A DNA stretch of 64,000 nt from [Phialemoniopsis] sp. UDSM-2020 (taxonomy: Eukaryota > Ascomycota > Sordariomycetes > Thyridiales > Thyridiaceae), in assembly GCA_018873225.1 (NCBI GenBank), contig JAEILZ010000006.1:3658001-3722000 (forward strand), in the 5' to 3' direction. Made by a program: the position numbers and the translations under genes. The notes beneath the pieces are model-generated. The model ran no database searches, was not told the origin of the DNA, and saw only the letters and a list, made by a program, of their open reading frames with translations. Shown here piece after piece: positions 46,744 to 58,677 of this stretch (position 1 is the first letter of the stretch; every line of letters starts with the position of its first letter).

Positions 46744-47445
46744 ATGTCTCTTGCCAAGTTCCTTATCTCCGCGCCTCTTTTCGCGCTCGCGGTGCTCGCA
46801 CTGCCCCACGAGCCTCTCGAAGACCGCCAGTGCACCGGCTGCACGCCGCCCCCTGATGAGAACTCCAAAGCCTATTGCCCCGTCATCGACAGTGAGGAAC
46901 ACTTCACCGGTGACCCGAAGCAAATTGGTACTTCGGTGCCTGCTGGTGACAGTATGTTATTCCCACCATGACCTCTTAGCCATCTGTGTTTCTGACCTTG
47001 TACAGCCATCAACCTTTCGCAGACTTACACCTTTGGCTCAAGCTGGTCCGTCGGCGCTGATCTCGGCCTCGCGTTCGAGAAGGTGATCGGACTGTCAGCC
47101 GGCCTTTCGGCCGAGGTCTCGCAGTCGGTCGAGACCGGCGTCACCGAGGGCGCAGAGGCCGAGTGCCCTGATGGCGGCGGCTGGTCCTGCTCTTACCTGG
47201 TCTACCCGTCATACACGCGGGTCAAGGGCCACATGAAGCTCATGGCGACCGGCGAGAACTGCCCTGCCGGAGTCCACGGCAAGGAGGGCAAGTGGGAAGC
47301 CGAGTTCCCCAGGAAGGACAAGTTCAACAATGCTGTCTGGAGCCCCGAGATTTGCAACTGCTGCAACCTCATCGGCAATGGCGACAAGGGCCACCCCGAG
47401 AAGTGCTGCGTTGACCCCTGCACTGAGGTTCCGAAGAAGGAGTGA
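46744..47445 (+). CDS. Secreted cysteine-containing protein, unknown function
   Basis: Exons 46744-46951 and 47006-47445 (54-nt intron) encode 215 residues. The signal peptide (MSLAKFLISAPLFALAVLAL) is followed by CTGC, an alternating beta-type centre (INLSQTYTFGSSWSVGADLG, then LSAEVSQSVETGV), WSCSYLVYPSYTRVKGHMKL, and a Cys-rich end (ICNCCNLIG, then CCVDPC). I recognise the general look of a fungal secreted-protein family sometimes annotated as effector-like, but I cannot assign a function. It lies 165 bp from, and convergent with, the SDR at 47611. Confidence 0.8.
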
Positions 47446-47610
47446 TTGGGCATTTATTTAGCAATGGTGTTACGGTATAGGCGAGCGCTTGGACGGGGAG
47501 TTTTGGGTTCTGGGGTGGCTGTATGAGTACCTGTACTTCACTTTCATTAAATCTTTCCTACTTCAACAACAATAACCCATCTTGACTTCAGCTTTCTTCA
47601 GCGTGCGGTT

Positions 47611-48838
47611 CTATCCTGTTGACTGCCCCGTGGCAAATAGACCCAACTCCACCGGTGCACCTTTTATCTGATCTCTCTGAATTTCTTGAAGAAGTGCGCT
47701 TCCATGGTGATCATCGATGTCTAAGTCGAAATAGCCCCTGGGTGCCCACTTTCGCGGGCAGACGCAAAGATTCCTTCCGTTCATGCTCTTGTCGCTTAAG
47801 ATTCGGAGCGCACAGTCTCCCGCGTCTTCAGCCGTTGCGAAGTCGACACCGGCATTCTGCACAACGTCGAAGCCTTCCTTGGGCAAGATACTAGTACGGA
47901 TGTACCTGATAGTAATGGATATCCGTCAGCGAATCCTCTATTGAAGCGATAATTTGACACTGTACACATACCATGGGGAGATGACGTTGATACGACTGCC
48001 GTAGCAAAACGCCGTCCTTCTCATGGCGTGCATGATACCTCGCACCGCCCACTTTGTGCTACAGTACTGAGGCGTTCGAGGGACATCAAGAAACCCAGCT
48101 CCTGAGCTGATGACAATCAGGCATGTATCCTCCTGTTGGTCATTAGGCGTGTCGCCATTCTGCGAGATGAAATACTGCATGGCAAGTCTGACGGTAAACA
48201 GAGTGCCTTTAAGGTTGACATCGATGATGCTCAAGTCAGGCTCTTTTAGCTCTTGGCCCACTGCTATCTTCTTACTCAGCTCTTGAGTGTTTCTCATATT
48301 GCCCGGAAGGTTCTTACCATCGAAAGCGAACACGTCATCTTGGCCAGTGATACCTGCATTTGCGATGACGTAGTGTATGCTCTTAGAGGGAGAGAAATCG
48401 GCCGCATCTTTGAATAGTCGGACTTGGTCGTTCCAATTCGTTGTGTTCCCGTGTACAAACTTGGTTCTACGTTGTAGTCAGCAATGTTAGGAACGATTTC
48501 GTTCGGTCTGGGCGTTCCTACCCTAGCAGACTTGATGCGAGCCTTTCGCCTGTTACTGCATTGACATCGCTGAATATGACTTTGCATCTGAGAATAACAT
48601 TAGGTCACCTATCCCCTGTTTTGATCGGGTATGACCCTATCAGCACTTACCCTGCCTTGTGCAGTGCCCGGACATATGCTTCGCCGATACCGCTGGCTCC
48701 TAGAAGGAATCAGCCGTGGTCATTGACCGAGCGAAAGTCGTACCTGCCTCCTGTGACGATCGCTGTCTTTCCCACGAGCCCGTCTACGCTGAAATCAGTG
48801 TCGCAGTCAACAGGCGGAGTGATGGAATACGGCGGCAT
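47611..48838 (-). CDS. Short-chain dehydrogenase/reductase
   Basis: NAD(P)-dependent SDR of 331 residues, similar in layout to 15-hydroxyprostaglandin-dehydrogenase-type fungal SDRs. Exons 48748-48838, 48651-48699, 48522-48587, 47972-48466 and 47611-47905. Motifs are TGGASGIG (cofactor), IANAGITG (NAG), VISSGAG with the catalytic Ser and YCSTK (Tyr-x3-Lys). The first intron needs a GC donor (GAG|GCAGGT) to restore TGGASGIG; a nearby GT would break the frame. The other introns are GT-AG, 55-66 nt. Substrate is unknown. Confidence 0.85.
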
Positions 48839-49313
48839 GTTATCCAGCAGAACAAAGGGCTAACAGAGAACTAGGTCGAGGGTAGTTCAGTCCGTATACT
48901 GGTTCTCTTTTTCAATTAAGAGTCGAGCAGATATCTGAATTGAAAACTAGTTCTCTCGACAAAGGGAAGCATAAATGATTTATATTAGTCCGGACTGAGC
49001 GAGTTCTTGGATGGCGTTTACGGACATATCTGCCTGCGTAGCAAGGTAGATCCATAAATGGTAACATGTGGGGTCTGGGTTCCAGGTTTGGAATATTTAA
49101 CTGGTCAGGCTGGTTGGAGCTAATGCACATGGCTGATATGTGGGTCACCTAGCTTCAAGCTAACTGGGCCCAAGTGATTCAGTCAACCAAGCTCGCAACT
49201 TAACATCACTTTTCTCCGCGTCCCTCTCCCGACCACCAGAAAGTCCCGGCATCATCCCATCGGCCTTCTACCCATTTGCATACGGCCCAACTGCTACTTT
49301 CTGCTGCTTTGCA
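48839..49313. other. Divergent intergenic region, about 475 bp
   Basis: Shared upstream region of the SDR (-) and the bZIP-like gene (+). No distinct site is recognised. Confidence 0.4.
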
Positions 49314-50256
49314 ATGATGAACGCTCCACAGGAAATCGTCTTGGAGCGTATGGGCCAGCAGCTACTCGCTCAGCATGCCGCGGAGGACTGGACCGGGGTG
49401 ACAAATACGGCGAAGAGGAAGAGACTGCAAAATCGGCTGAACAAGCGCTCGCAATGTAGGTCTTCCTCCCCAATGACACATATCCGCCCATAGACATGTT
49501 TATTAACCTTGATACCTCTTAGACCACAGGGATCGACTGAAGCGCCAGATGAAACAAGGTGCTCCAAATGCCTATGAAGCGGGGAAGTCGTTATGTCCGG
49601 ATCAGATATTGGAGTCATCACAGACAAGGATCTTCGAAGTGATACGCCAAGGATGTGAGCAAATGGGACCCATCGGCATGAGCGAGGTGGTCTTTTCTTT
49701 AGCGTGCGATGCGTATGTGGGTTATGCCATGCACGCACCTCGACTGTCGCACCTGCCCTTCCTCATCACCATGAACATCAACATCGCCATGGCAAACAAT
49801 GCCACGGACTTAGGCTTTAAACCCGACATATTATGTGTGGAAGAGATTGTATCGCCGTTCAACCAGATTGGCCCCTCCAGGTTCACTCTGTCCTGCCCAG
49901 AGACCCTGAGACCTACCTCTGTGCAGCAGAGCATATTGCATCACCCTTGGCTAGATGTGTTCCCCTTCCCAAGGTTCAGAGACAACATTATCCGGGCAGT
50001 CGACGCAGGGATCATGGACGATGACGATCTGTGTGCTGATATATCAGAGATGAACTTTGATGGCAATGAGAGACCTAGTCTCATTGTTTGGGGCAAGCCT
50101 TCCGACCCTAGTGGTTGGGAAGCTTCCGCACTATTTCTTCGGAAATGGGGGTGGTTGTTACAGGGTTGTCCTGAGCTCATGGAGGCGACGAATAGATGGA
50201 GACAGGTTCGAGGTGAAAAGATACTATGCTGGCCCTCTTTATTATCCAGTGACTAG
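49314..50256 (+). CDS. bZIP-type / DUF3425 transcription factor
   Basis: Exons 49314-49455 and 49523-50256 encode 291 residues. The join restores a basic region, KRKRLQNRLNKRSQ then YHRDRLKRQ, typical of fungal proteins with a bZIP-like basic segment followed by a DUF3425 domain; a leucine zipper is weak or absent. The C-terminal part has the DUF3425 pattern: PLT-like LPFLITMNINIAMANNA, PETLRPTSVQQSILHHPWLD, FPFPRFRDNII and GEPWDP-like IVWGKPSDPSGWEASALFLRKWGW. It is probably a nuclear regulator. Targets are unknown; the divergent SDR is a possible one. Confidence 0.85.
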
Positions 50257-50428
50257 CGACAACGTCACTTTCTGCAACTTTTAGCATCATCATAGAGCAG
50301 GGGCTTCTGCAGTAGACTTATTTATCTCAACGCTGAACATGAATCGGATATCCGAAATAGCAAGACAATATACAGCTACCGGACTTCAGTTACTATCCTA
50401 ATTCTCAACGCGCAGAATCCGCCTTTCA

Positions 50429-51684
50429 TTACAAAGACTCAAGCGTCTGGCCTGGGAGGCCAGGAAGCCCTGAGACTTGTCAGTGCCTATCAGTCAAGGT
50501 GTTACAGGGGACCAACGCTTACATTTGTCGCCGATATCCTCCTCGAACATCTGGTTCTTGGTACACGCAGTGGCTTCGGTGTCAGATTGCCTCTTGAGCT
50601 GCGGACAGTTGTCCATGGCGCAGGCACCATCCATCGCACGCTGTAGAGAATTGCCTTTCCAGCCGAAAAGGTAATCACCGTGAAGACCAAAGCCCGTGTT
50701 GTCAGCCATAGACCACCAAAATGGCTGACTTCCATCCTCGGGCCAGTCAGACTTGGCATTGAAGGTTCGAGTCTTGGTAGATGGTACTAGTCAGCGATGA
50801 TTATCTCCCGACGGTACGAGTAGTAGTCCTATGTACATACATCAAACATGATCTCGTACATGAGTTGTGGGATCTTGACAGGGTGCGTGGCTGGGCAAGG
50901 ACCGTTGCTCTCGAAGCTTCCGCTGGCTGGGTAAGCAACATGTTGCTTGTGATCCGGAGAGTCCAGGTTCTTTCCATCCCAGCAGGTTGGAAAGATGATG
51001 GTGACGCGCCAACCACCACCGCAGGGCTTTTTGGGAAATGCGGCGGTGTCTGCAGCTGTGCATGGCGAGCCGCCGCCGGGATTCTGTTCTATGTTGGGCT
51101 CGCATCGGTAACAGAGGCCTCTGGGATAACCGGCAGCTTGATGATTCATGGGATCGCCAACGAGCATGCGGAAACCCTTGATTAATTAGTCTTGTGAACC
51201 ATCCTCAACGTCAGCGATGGTTTAGTGCAGTGCTTACGGGCTTGAAGGCAGTGACCTTTGCTTTGGCTTGGTATCCGGGGATGTAGTAGATGGTCATGCC
51301 CGACTTGGTTTTCAGGAGAATGTTGGCGAACTGTGGCACGCGCCTGAAAGTGCCATTGCGAGCACGGAAGTACAGGTTGGGAGTCCAGTAGTTGGAAAAG
51401 TCCTCCGAATATGTGCAAGTAGTGCAAGTCGATGCGGTCGAAGGGTCGAGAGACTTGGGATCCATGGACACATTGAAGGAGTTGCCTCCGGCAACTTGAT
51501 GCATGTGGGTTGCCGGAAGTCTGCCGGGATTGACCAAGGGGTCAATCCGGTCGATAGTAAGCTGGTCGCATCCGAAGCGCATAATGTCAAAGACACCTCG
51601 GATTTGAGCGGCTGCGTAAGAGGCGAAGACGAGAAACATCAACATCATGCCTAAGCTGTAGTGATTGTGAATTGACTGCTGCAT
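50429..51684 (-). CDS. Secreted DUF1996 protein
   Basis: Exons 51238-51684, 50841-51176, 50523-50772 and a short last exon ending at 50429 (acceptor at 50476-50477 or 50470-50471, two residues different) give about 359 residues. The N-terminus holds a signal segment (MMLMFLVFASYAAAQ). Family signatures are RIDPLVNPG, HMHQVAGGNSF, TTCTYSEDFSNYWTPNLYF, GMTIYYI, PTCWDGKNLDSPDHKQHVAYP and CPATHPVKIPQLMYEI. The conserved His and Cys residues suggest a metal- or sugar-binding secreted enzyme, but the function of DUF1996 is not established. It is divergent from the tyrosinase gene (959 bp apart). Confidence 0.87.
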
Positions 51685-52643
51685 GTGGGCCCAGATTATA
51701 TCACGAGCTAAGTACTTAGGAGGAACACACGCGACGTTGGAGAGATCTCAAACTTCGACTTGAGCTGGGTGATGATTATATATTCTACTTCTTTATCCAG
51801 CACCCGGCCTTGCGGCTTGCGTTTTGAAAGATCGAAGCAACGAATGCCGCCCACTCCTAGCAGAGCTCTCGAAAGTCAGTTAGAACGTGTTGGTGATGAC
51901 AACCTACCAGCCCTTTTCGATGAGCTGTTTTAGCCGCTCGCGAAGTACTGTTATCCGCATCCGGAGTGCACAGAGAGATGGACACTGAAAGTCGGTCAGT
52001 GATTGGTCTGGGTCAACCTGACTGGCCAGATCTAGGCATGTGCCTTACTCCTTGTTGAGATGTTCTCAAGAGAGTCATTGGAGCATACGGATAGCCATTC
52101 GACGAAGTTTCAAGAATTGGACGAGTCAGCATATGTACCTAGGAGCAACAGAGGTCACCTTGCGAAGGATAGTAGCACCAGCAGATCTCGAAAACACGCC
52201 TATTAGGTAAGTGTTGTTTTACATATAGATTGCATGGCTCATAGCCTTCGCGAAAGCTTCTCTGCCGGTAGTATCGCCGTTATTATCCAGCCCATTAAGA
52301 CTTCCATTAAGTGCCGTTGTTACATTCTGTGGGGTGCAGATCGCTAGCTGATGTCCAATTTAGCCGTATCCGAAGTTCGTGTTGGGGTCTAGTTTAACCG
52401 CATCCATAAGCCTCGTGATGATTTGTTTCATTAGAAACTCAAGGCTCCGATTGGTGAAAGGTTTCCACAACAGAAAGATGTGCGCGGCCGAGTAAATTTG
52501 CTCACCGGGAAAAGCCAAGACTGGATGCCGTATGCCGGGCTCCGTAAAACTTTGAGCTATAAACGAATGGCTGCGCTGATGATCATGATTCGGCAACCCT
52601 CATCCCTATCTGACAGGAGAACACGAGAGTACGGCTGACCAAG
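51685..52643. other. Divergent promoter region, 959 bp
   Basis: Shared upstream region of the DUF1996 and tyrosinase genes. Contains a TATATA element near 51777 and no recognisable gene. Confidence 0.4.
51777..51782 (-). promoter_or_regulatory. TATA-like box of DUF1996 gene
   Basis: TATATA lies about 95 bp upstream of the ATG at 51684 on the minus strand. Confidence 0.3.
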
Positions 52644-53968
52644 ATGTTCGTCTCCAAAGCTTCCACGATGCTGGTGAGCGTCCTGCTCGCGGGAGTCGCT
52701 CTCAGCAAGCCGGTGGCTGTGCCTTCCTTCACAGCTGCCGAGATTGAGTCCGGAGCCGCCATCAGGTCTCTTGGCAAGCTTGCGTACGACAATGCCATGG
52801 CTCGTGCAGCCAAGGCGACTTCGGGTTGCACAAAGGACAATATCAAGATCCGCAAGGAATGGTAGGCTCTCACTCTGTCGTTGGGCAAAGGGTAAAGGGG
52901 CTAACTTGCCTTGCAGGCGCAACATGACTCTTGAGGACAGAAAGGGGTATCAGCAGGCCGTCCAGTGTCTGATGGACAAGCCAACGCGGAACAAAGGTAT
53001 CGACGGTGCCAGGACGGCATGGGACGACTACGGTGTACTGCACTACTACCAAACTCCCTACGTGCACAATTCGGCGACATTCTTGCTCTGGCACAGGCAC
53101 TACAACTGGGTGCTCGAGGAGGATCTCCGTGACCTTTGCGGATATAAGGGTTTGTCGTCCCGAATCTCCGACTCGACGTGATCCAATGTAGGGGCTGACA
53201 AGCTTATGACAGGTGCTTTCCCTTACTGGGAATGGGGACTCGACTGCGCTGACATGGACAAATCCCCCGTTTTTGATGGTTCCGAGTACTCCCTTGGTGG
53301 CAACGGCGAGTTCGTCGCCAACCACCGGTCTGCCATTGGCGGCAAGGCCGGCACAGGTGGCGGGTGCCTCAAGTCTGGCCCTTTCTCCAACTACACCGTC
53401 AATATCGGGCCGGTCGAGTCACGCACCCCGCTCAAGTACAACCCGCGATGCATCAAGCGCGACCTCAACGCAAACGTCTGCAAGCAATATGCTACTCTGA
53501 AGCTCACCACCGAGCCGATCCTAAACAGTGCCAACATTGAGGTCTTCCAAGCTGTCGTGCAGGGCGACGGCCGCGTCCGTGAAGCCCAGCGCCTCGGCAT
53601 TGCTGTCCACGGCGGCGGACACTATGCCATCAGCGGCGACCCGGGCAGCGACTTCTACTTCTCTGCGCTCGAGCCGGGCTTTTACTTGCATCATGGAAAC
53701 ATCGACCGCATGCACTTCATCTGGCAGAATCTTGACTGGGAGAACCGACAGGTAAGTCCGCTCACCCAAGAAACGCTGGTGCGTCTATCTAAACGTTCTG
53801 ACGCAGACCATCGCTGGTACGAACACCATGTACAACCAACCTCCGACTCCCGACGCGGTGCTCACAGACAATATGGGATTCGAGCCCATCAACCGGAACG
53901 TGACAATCGGGCAGACCTTGGACACGGTGGGAGGTACTCCTTACTGCTATGTTTACGAGCCATGGTAA
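52644..53968 (+). CDS. Secreted tyrosinase-family copper oxidase
   Basis: Type-3 copper enzyme oxidising mono- or diphenols, secreted (signal MFVSKASTMLVSVLLAGVAL). Exons 52644-52861, 52917-53149, 53213-53751 and 53807-53968 encode 383 residues, the length of short secreted fungal tyrosinases. CuA ligands are His in GVLHYYQ, VHNSAT and WHRHYNW; CuB ligands are in VHGGGHY and FYLHHGNIDRM. YWEWGLD follows CuA. No C-terminal lid domain is present, so the enzyme may be secreted active. Fungal members act in melanin or phenolic metabolism. Divergent from the DUF1996 gene. Confidence 0.92.
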
Positions 53969-54537
53969 TACTCCGCGGGTTTTGCATTGGAGGCAAAGGT
54001 ACATGAACAGCTACTGGGGGTATTTTAAGTAACCACATGGTATAGAATCACGAGAAGCGGAATTCTAGGAGCAAGTAAACTGTGTTAAGCCATAACTGCC
54101 ATTCTACCGACCTACTTGAGGTTGAGGAGACTGTCATAACTATCTTCAGGAGATCCAATTGATGAAAGCTGCAGTGAAAACTTTGCAAGCTCAGGTAATC
54201 TCAAGACCTAATACAGAAGAGTCTAGCATTTGGGTATGTACGTGTGGAGCACATCTGTGACAGCAAGGGCATAACAGCGGGTAAATATCAAGGCAAATTT
54301 CTTATAGCGCTTTTGAGCCTTGCATGTTGGTACTGACGAAAGAGATTCCAAGAAGCCCGCATCTCCGAGTTTAGCCATGAAAGAGGGAAGACGACCTCCT
54401 GACCCCATGCTGACACGACCCCACCCATTAGACAACGAGCTGAACTGGTCGCGTTCTGGATTTATGACCTCGCATGCAACACGAGCTCTACGTCACACAT
54501 TCGCACTCGTGCTACGATCGAGCTCTTGTCAGCGACG
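53969..54537. other. Intergenic, about 570 bp
   Basis: 3' flank of tyrosinase and upstream region of the damaged regulator. Short frames only. Confidence 0.4.
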
Positions 54538-56442
54538 ATGCTCAGACTTCAAGACTGGTCCATTTTGGGGTACGTGCGTTATCGCCGTTCGCGCAATGGA
54601 TGCAATGTTTGTAAACTGAGGCGAATCAAGGTCCGGCGGCCGCGTCACGCCATAGTCCAGATGAGAATACTAATAGCATTCAACAGTGTGACGAAACTAG
54701 GCCTGTTTGCCGAAGTACTGGAAGAGTCAGAATTCATAGCCTCGAGCATCCGAACTGACCATGGCTAGGATGCATTACGCGCAACCGAACTTGCAGTTAT
54801 TCTTTGACTGGCGACGTTCTGCACACGATCGAGGAACCGAGGCAATACCCACCAGTATCGAGGTTGGCCGACACCACACAAAGACAAGGCCCCTATCCCG
54901 CACGTTCTTTGACCGCAGGACATGACACCAGCCTATCTTGGTCGCATCTTTCGGAGGACTTGTGCTTCTACCTGGAATATTACACTAAGAGCATCACACA
55001 CTTCCACTATAACTTACTCTATGATAATGAGGGGGCTTTCGAGGAGCTGTTGCTCGACTTGGCCATTCAGAACGAGGTTTTGCTATATGCGGCGGTGGCG
55101 TTTTCTGCCTACCACCATGCTCACGACGTCGGAGATGGCCACATCCACCCTTACCTTCGTTACTACAACAGAAGCATCACTCTCCTCCTCGAAGTTTTGC
55201 AGTCTAAGGAGCTTCCCACGCTATCATCTGCATTGGCGATATTGCAGCTCGCGACGATAGAGGTGAGTGGATCAGTATGTCCCTGCCAGGAATTGGCTAG
55301 GTTTTACCTTTTACTACAGGAATACATGGGAGACTGTACACATCTTATAAGTCATCAAAAGGCGGCCTTCGCCATCATCAACCGGCTCTACACGCCTCTA
55401 TCCGCCATGCGCACGGTAGCCGGTCGCATCACGTTGACCTGGTATGCTCGGCTCGATATCGCGGCGGCACACATCGCTGGCGCTGACCCACTTCTAACGA
55501 ACGAATGGTTATTGTCACTGATCAACTACTACCAGATTCGGAGTCTGGAGACGCCGGACGATGTAGCGCTAAAGTTTGAAGAGCGAAATATCAAACTGAA
55601 GCTCATCTTCTTGGAGATGTCAAGGCTCTACGCTAAGCGCAACCGAGGGGAACTACTCGCGAGCGAGCTATCCATAGAGCGTGAGCTCATCACTATGCAT
55701 TTACACGAATGGAAAGAAGATTGGCACCCGTCGTTGACCAACCCAGAGAAGCTTATCTTGCTTCCAGCAACCAGTAAAATGGAAGCCACGTCGGACAACT
55801 TCCCCTTCTCTTCAACGCCGGGCACTCTCCACGACTCCCCCCTTTTCATTGGAACGGTGCTAATGTGCATGTGGCACACCATCTTTGTCATACATACAAT
55901 CAACGGCTATCGACTCCCAACGAAGGGCAAGAACAAGGGCCCTATGGACATCCAGACGCACGCCTGTGCCATCGCAGAGATCTTGGAAGCCATTGAACGC
56001 TGGCCGTCTACTCCAAAAGGAGTCGCCGTCTCTCTTGAGATTTCGCTCTTGACAGTAGCGATTGTTTTGCATCGGGAAGAAGGACACAGACGGTGGCTAC
56101 GGCGCAAGTTTGCCCGTCTCGAGTTACAATCCGGGTAAGCATAGTCTTTATCAACCAAGCCCTTTGCCTTCCTTTCCTCCTATTTTTCCTCTTGGTGCCC
56201 TTTTGTGGACGGTCGCTATCACTAATCATCTTGACCTCATTAGGTACACATGGTCACGAGACACGCGCGCGTGTATCTCTGAGCTCCTTGAAGAACCCTC
56301 TTGCCTCCGCTGGTGGCTGCCGAATGACGAGGATTGTAACCCGACCGTTCGGGCGATCAGAGCAATGACTGAGGAGCGACACAACTATGCGGTTGAACAG
56401 CAAGCCAATGACTTACAAAGGTGTACTTTGAGCGATACCTAG
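54538..56442 (+). pseudogene. Zn2Cys6 regulator with broken zinc cluster
   Basis: Fungal_trans_2-type regulator remnant. The start region reads RSRNGCNVCKLRRIK and, after a 54-nt intron, CDETRPVC, giving the first four cysteines of a zinc cluster. The last two are missing and the reading frame changes: KYWKSQNS ends in a stop in one frame, while GRVRIHSLEHPN ends in a stop in the other. The large regulatory domain is intact from about 54804 to 56442: ITHFHYNLLYDNEGAF, LLYAAVAFSAYHHA, SALAILQLATIE, then after an in-frame 57-nt intron (55263-55319) EYMGDCTHLI. After a further intron at 56135-56243 a last exon ends at 56442. The gene probably cannot bind DNA as drawn, unless a missed intron or sequence error hides the rest of the cluster. 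Confidence 0.6.
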
Positions 56443-56813
56443 AGACGATGCCTAGGCGGACAGGCAGAAAACTCGGCGGATGTATCCTATCAAGGAATTT
56501 CTTTATCTTCATCACTGGAGATTGGGCAACAAGTCCAAGTACGACAGCTACCTTCAATGTGGAGTTCTGAATTTGTTTGCTCACACCGGCCCGCCAATTT
56601 TAACAGAGGCTCGGCGCCGACCTGGCCGTTCCCGAGCGATGCCGAGCACCCCGCAACGGGGCAGCCCGATTTACCGACATCCCCGCATCCAAGCGGGCAT
56701 CGCTCGGGGATCGCTAAAAACCACCCATCACATCTATCTGCCTTGAATAGGGCGGCTTAGAGCTGCACAGCACATCGAATCGCCTTATTCGAATTCATTT
56801 TAAACTCGAAAAT
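56443..56813. other. Intergenic with 13-bp inverted repeat
   Basis: About 370 bp upstream of the thioesterase gene. It holds the inverted repeat listed separately and the palindrome TCGGCGCCGA near 56611-56620. No gene is seen. Confidence 0.45.
56631..56708. repeat. 13-bp perfect inverted repeat
   Basis: CCCGAGCGATGCC at 56631-56643 and its exact reverse complement GGCATCGCTCGGG at 56696-56708 are separated by 52 bp, about 105-180 bp upstream of the thioesterase ATG. It could be a regulator site pair, an RNA hairpin or the ends of a tiny element. No transposase or obvious target duplication is seen. Confidence 0.6.
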
Positions 56814-57441
56814 ATGACGTCACACCCACCCCGCTGGCAGTACTCTGCCGACCTCCTCTCGGTCCCGGGGGTTGCATTCGACGTAACCATCGCAGACCCT
56901 AAAGACAGGGTCCAAGCATACCTTGACACATATCGTAACCCGGTGTCGACCGGTGATGCAGGGGTATGTCGTCTAGCTCTGGATCTATTCAAGCATGGTG
57001 ATTGACGGAAACGCAACATAGGGTTTTGACGAAACCTTGATGCGAGAATGCCTACAGCTACTGAGTGCCGAGAGCTCACCAGAAAGAACAACTGTTTCAT
57101 TCCTGCTCAGAGCTGGGCCAAGCTTCACTAATAGGCTAGGGAACATTCATGGCGGTGCAGTGGCGTTGATATATGACATGTGTACAACCATGTGCGCGGC
57201 GCCTCTGGCGAGGAAGGGCTTCTGGGAGTTTGGAGGGGTATCTCGAAATCTGAGTGTGACGTATCTGAGGCCTGCGAAGGCTACCATGGAGATTGTTGTT
57301 GAGTGCGAGGTGTTGCAGATGGGCAGTCGGTTGGCCACGATTAGAGGTCAAATGAGAGATCGAGCAACGAACAGGCTCCTCTCTGTAGGAGAGCACAACA
57401 AGGCCAGTGTTGAGTTCAAGCAGGACAAGTCTAATTTATAA
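56814..57441 (+). CDS. Hotdog-fold acyl-CoA thioesterase (PaaI/ACOT13-like)
   Basis: Hydrolyses acyl- or aryl-CoA thioesters. Exons 56814-56963 and 57022-57441 (58-nt intron, phase 0) give 189 residues, within the family range. The hotdog signature is RLGNIHGGAVALIYDMCTT (HGG-x-x-A-x-x-x-D). GGVSRNLSVTYLRPAKATME forms the next strands, and MGSRLATIRGQMRD the closing strands. No targeting signal is obvious. Confidence 0.87.
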
Positions 57442-58677
57442 TGAACCGATGATGAAACACCCAGGCCGTGAGACCTGGGGTTCCGTGAATGTACATGGAG
57501 GAGCCACAGCCCTTCCTTCACAGTCTCATTACACAATACACGATATACTAAATAAAATATGAAAGGTGGCTCATTATATCTACATCATCGTGATAGCTCA
57601 TGTCAGTAGTCATATCAATCTTCGGAATGTTCCGATTAGATGAACTGGAGACCGAGGTCACATTTTCACTCAGCCCTGTCGATCAGCGTTTGGGTCCCTG
57701 ATATTCGACCCAAGCACACTGCCCTAGTGACCTTTCTTTTGGCCTGGTTGCACCCTAGGTGTCTGCGAGGGCAACGCAAACCGCTCTCTTCTGTCACTCA
57801 GCGTCTCCGAAGTCTCGGCCGAGGCCCCTTGTGGGGTCTAGGAGATAACAATGTGGGGAGTCAAGCGATGTTCCTCGCAGCAGAATGTTGAATACGTCAG
57901 CGGACGAGCCGTTCGACAATGACAATCGCAAAGGATCTTGTCAAGTGCCTATTTATCAGCATTCACATGATCATTGGACGAGTGTTGCGGGATTTGGATT
58001 GCGGCTGATCAGGGATACAACGTTCTGGGGCAATGATCTGAACTACAGGAGCCCGATCTCTGGAATCCGGTGGAGTTGACATTTCAGAGGCCCACATTCA
58101 ATTGCTGTTTTTGGCAACAACTTGCAAACTGCCAATAGTTGACTCGCCCAAATTACTGATTGGTTCATAGAGGCAGTTCCTTGCTCCACCAAGGCCCAAT
58201 TCTCTCATATCTCAACTTGGCAAGTTGAGCAAGGTCTCGGCACCTCATCCATCAAGGGCTTGAAAGAGGATCGCCCCCACAAGTGAGACCCAGTTTCGGT
58301 CGAATAGGGCAGCCGCCATATGCCCGAAGAAGCGAACAATGGAGCACATCCTCGTATGGATTTCCAACTCAGTGGGAATGGACACGAGCCGCGAGCATGT
58401 AAATCACCCTTGCATGCGCGGCTCTTTGCCCTACTCCCCGCCCTGCTGGGTAAATTATGTTTTCACGCTGCTGGATTGCTGATTTGTACGCACATGCACA
58501 TATCAGTGTGTAGGATGAGCGCAACAGAATTACAAATTATTAATTAACGACCCATCATATCCCCCCTGGCCCCCTTCCTCTTGTTCCGGTTTATTTACAT
58601 GTGTTTGTTGATAGGTAAGACTGTACACTCTCCCATTGCAGCTAACATGATCCCTCCTGATGTCTCTGCCCAAGTGA
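57442..58677. other. Intergenic, about 1.24 kb
   Basis: No supported gene. Contains a perfect palindrome at 58211-58229 (listed separately). Short frames lack any motif. Confidence 0.4.
58211..58229. repeat. 19-bp perfect palindrome
   Basis: CTCAACTTG-G-CAAGTTGAG, nine-base arms around one G. Its role is unknown; it could be a dimeric regulator site. Confidence 0.55.
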
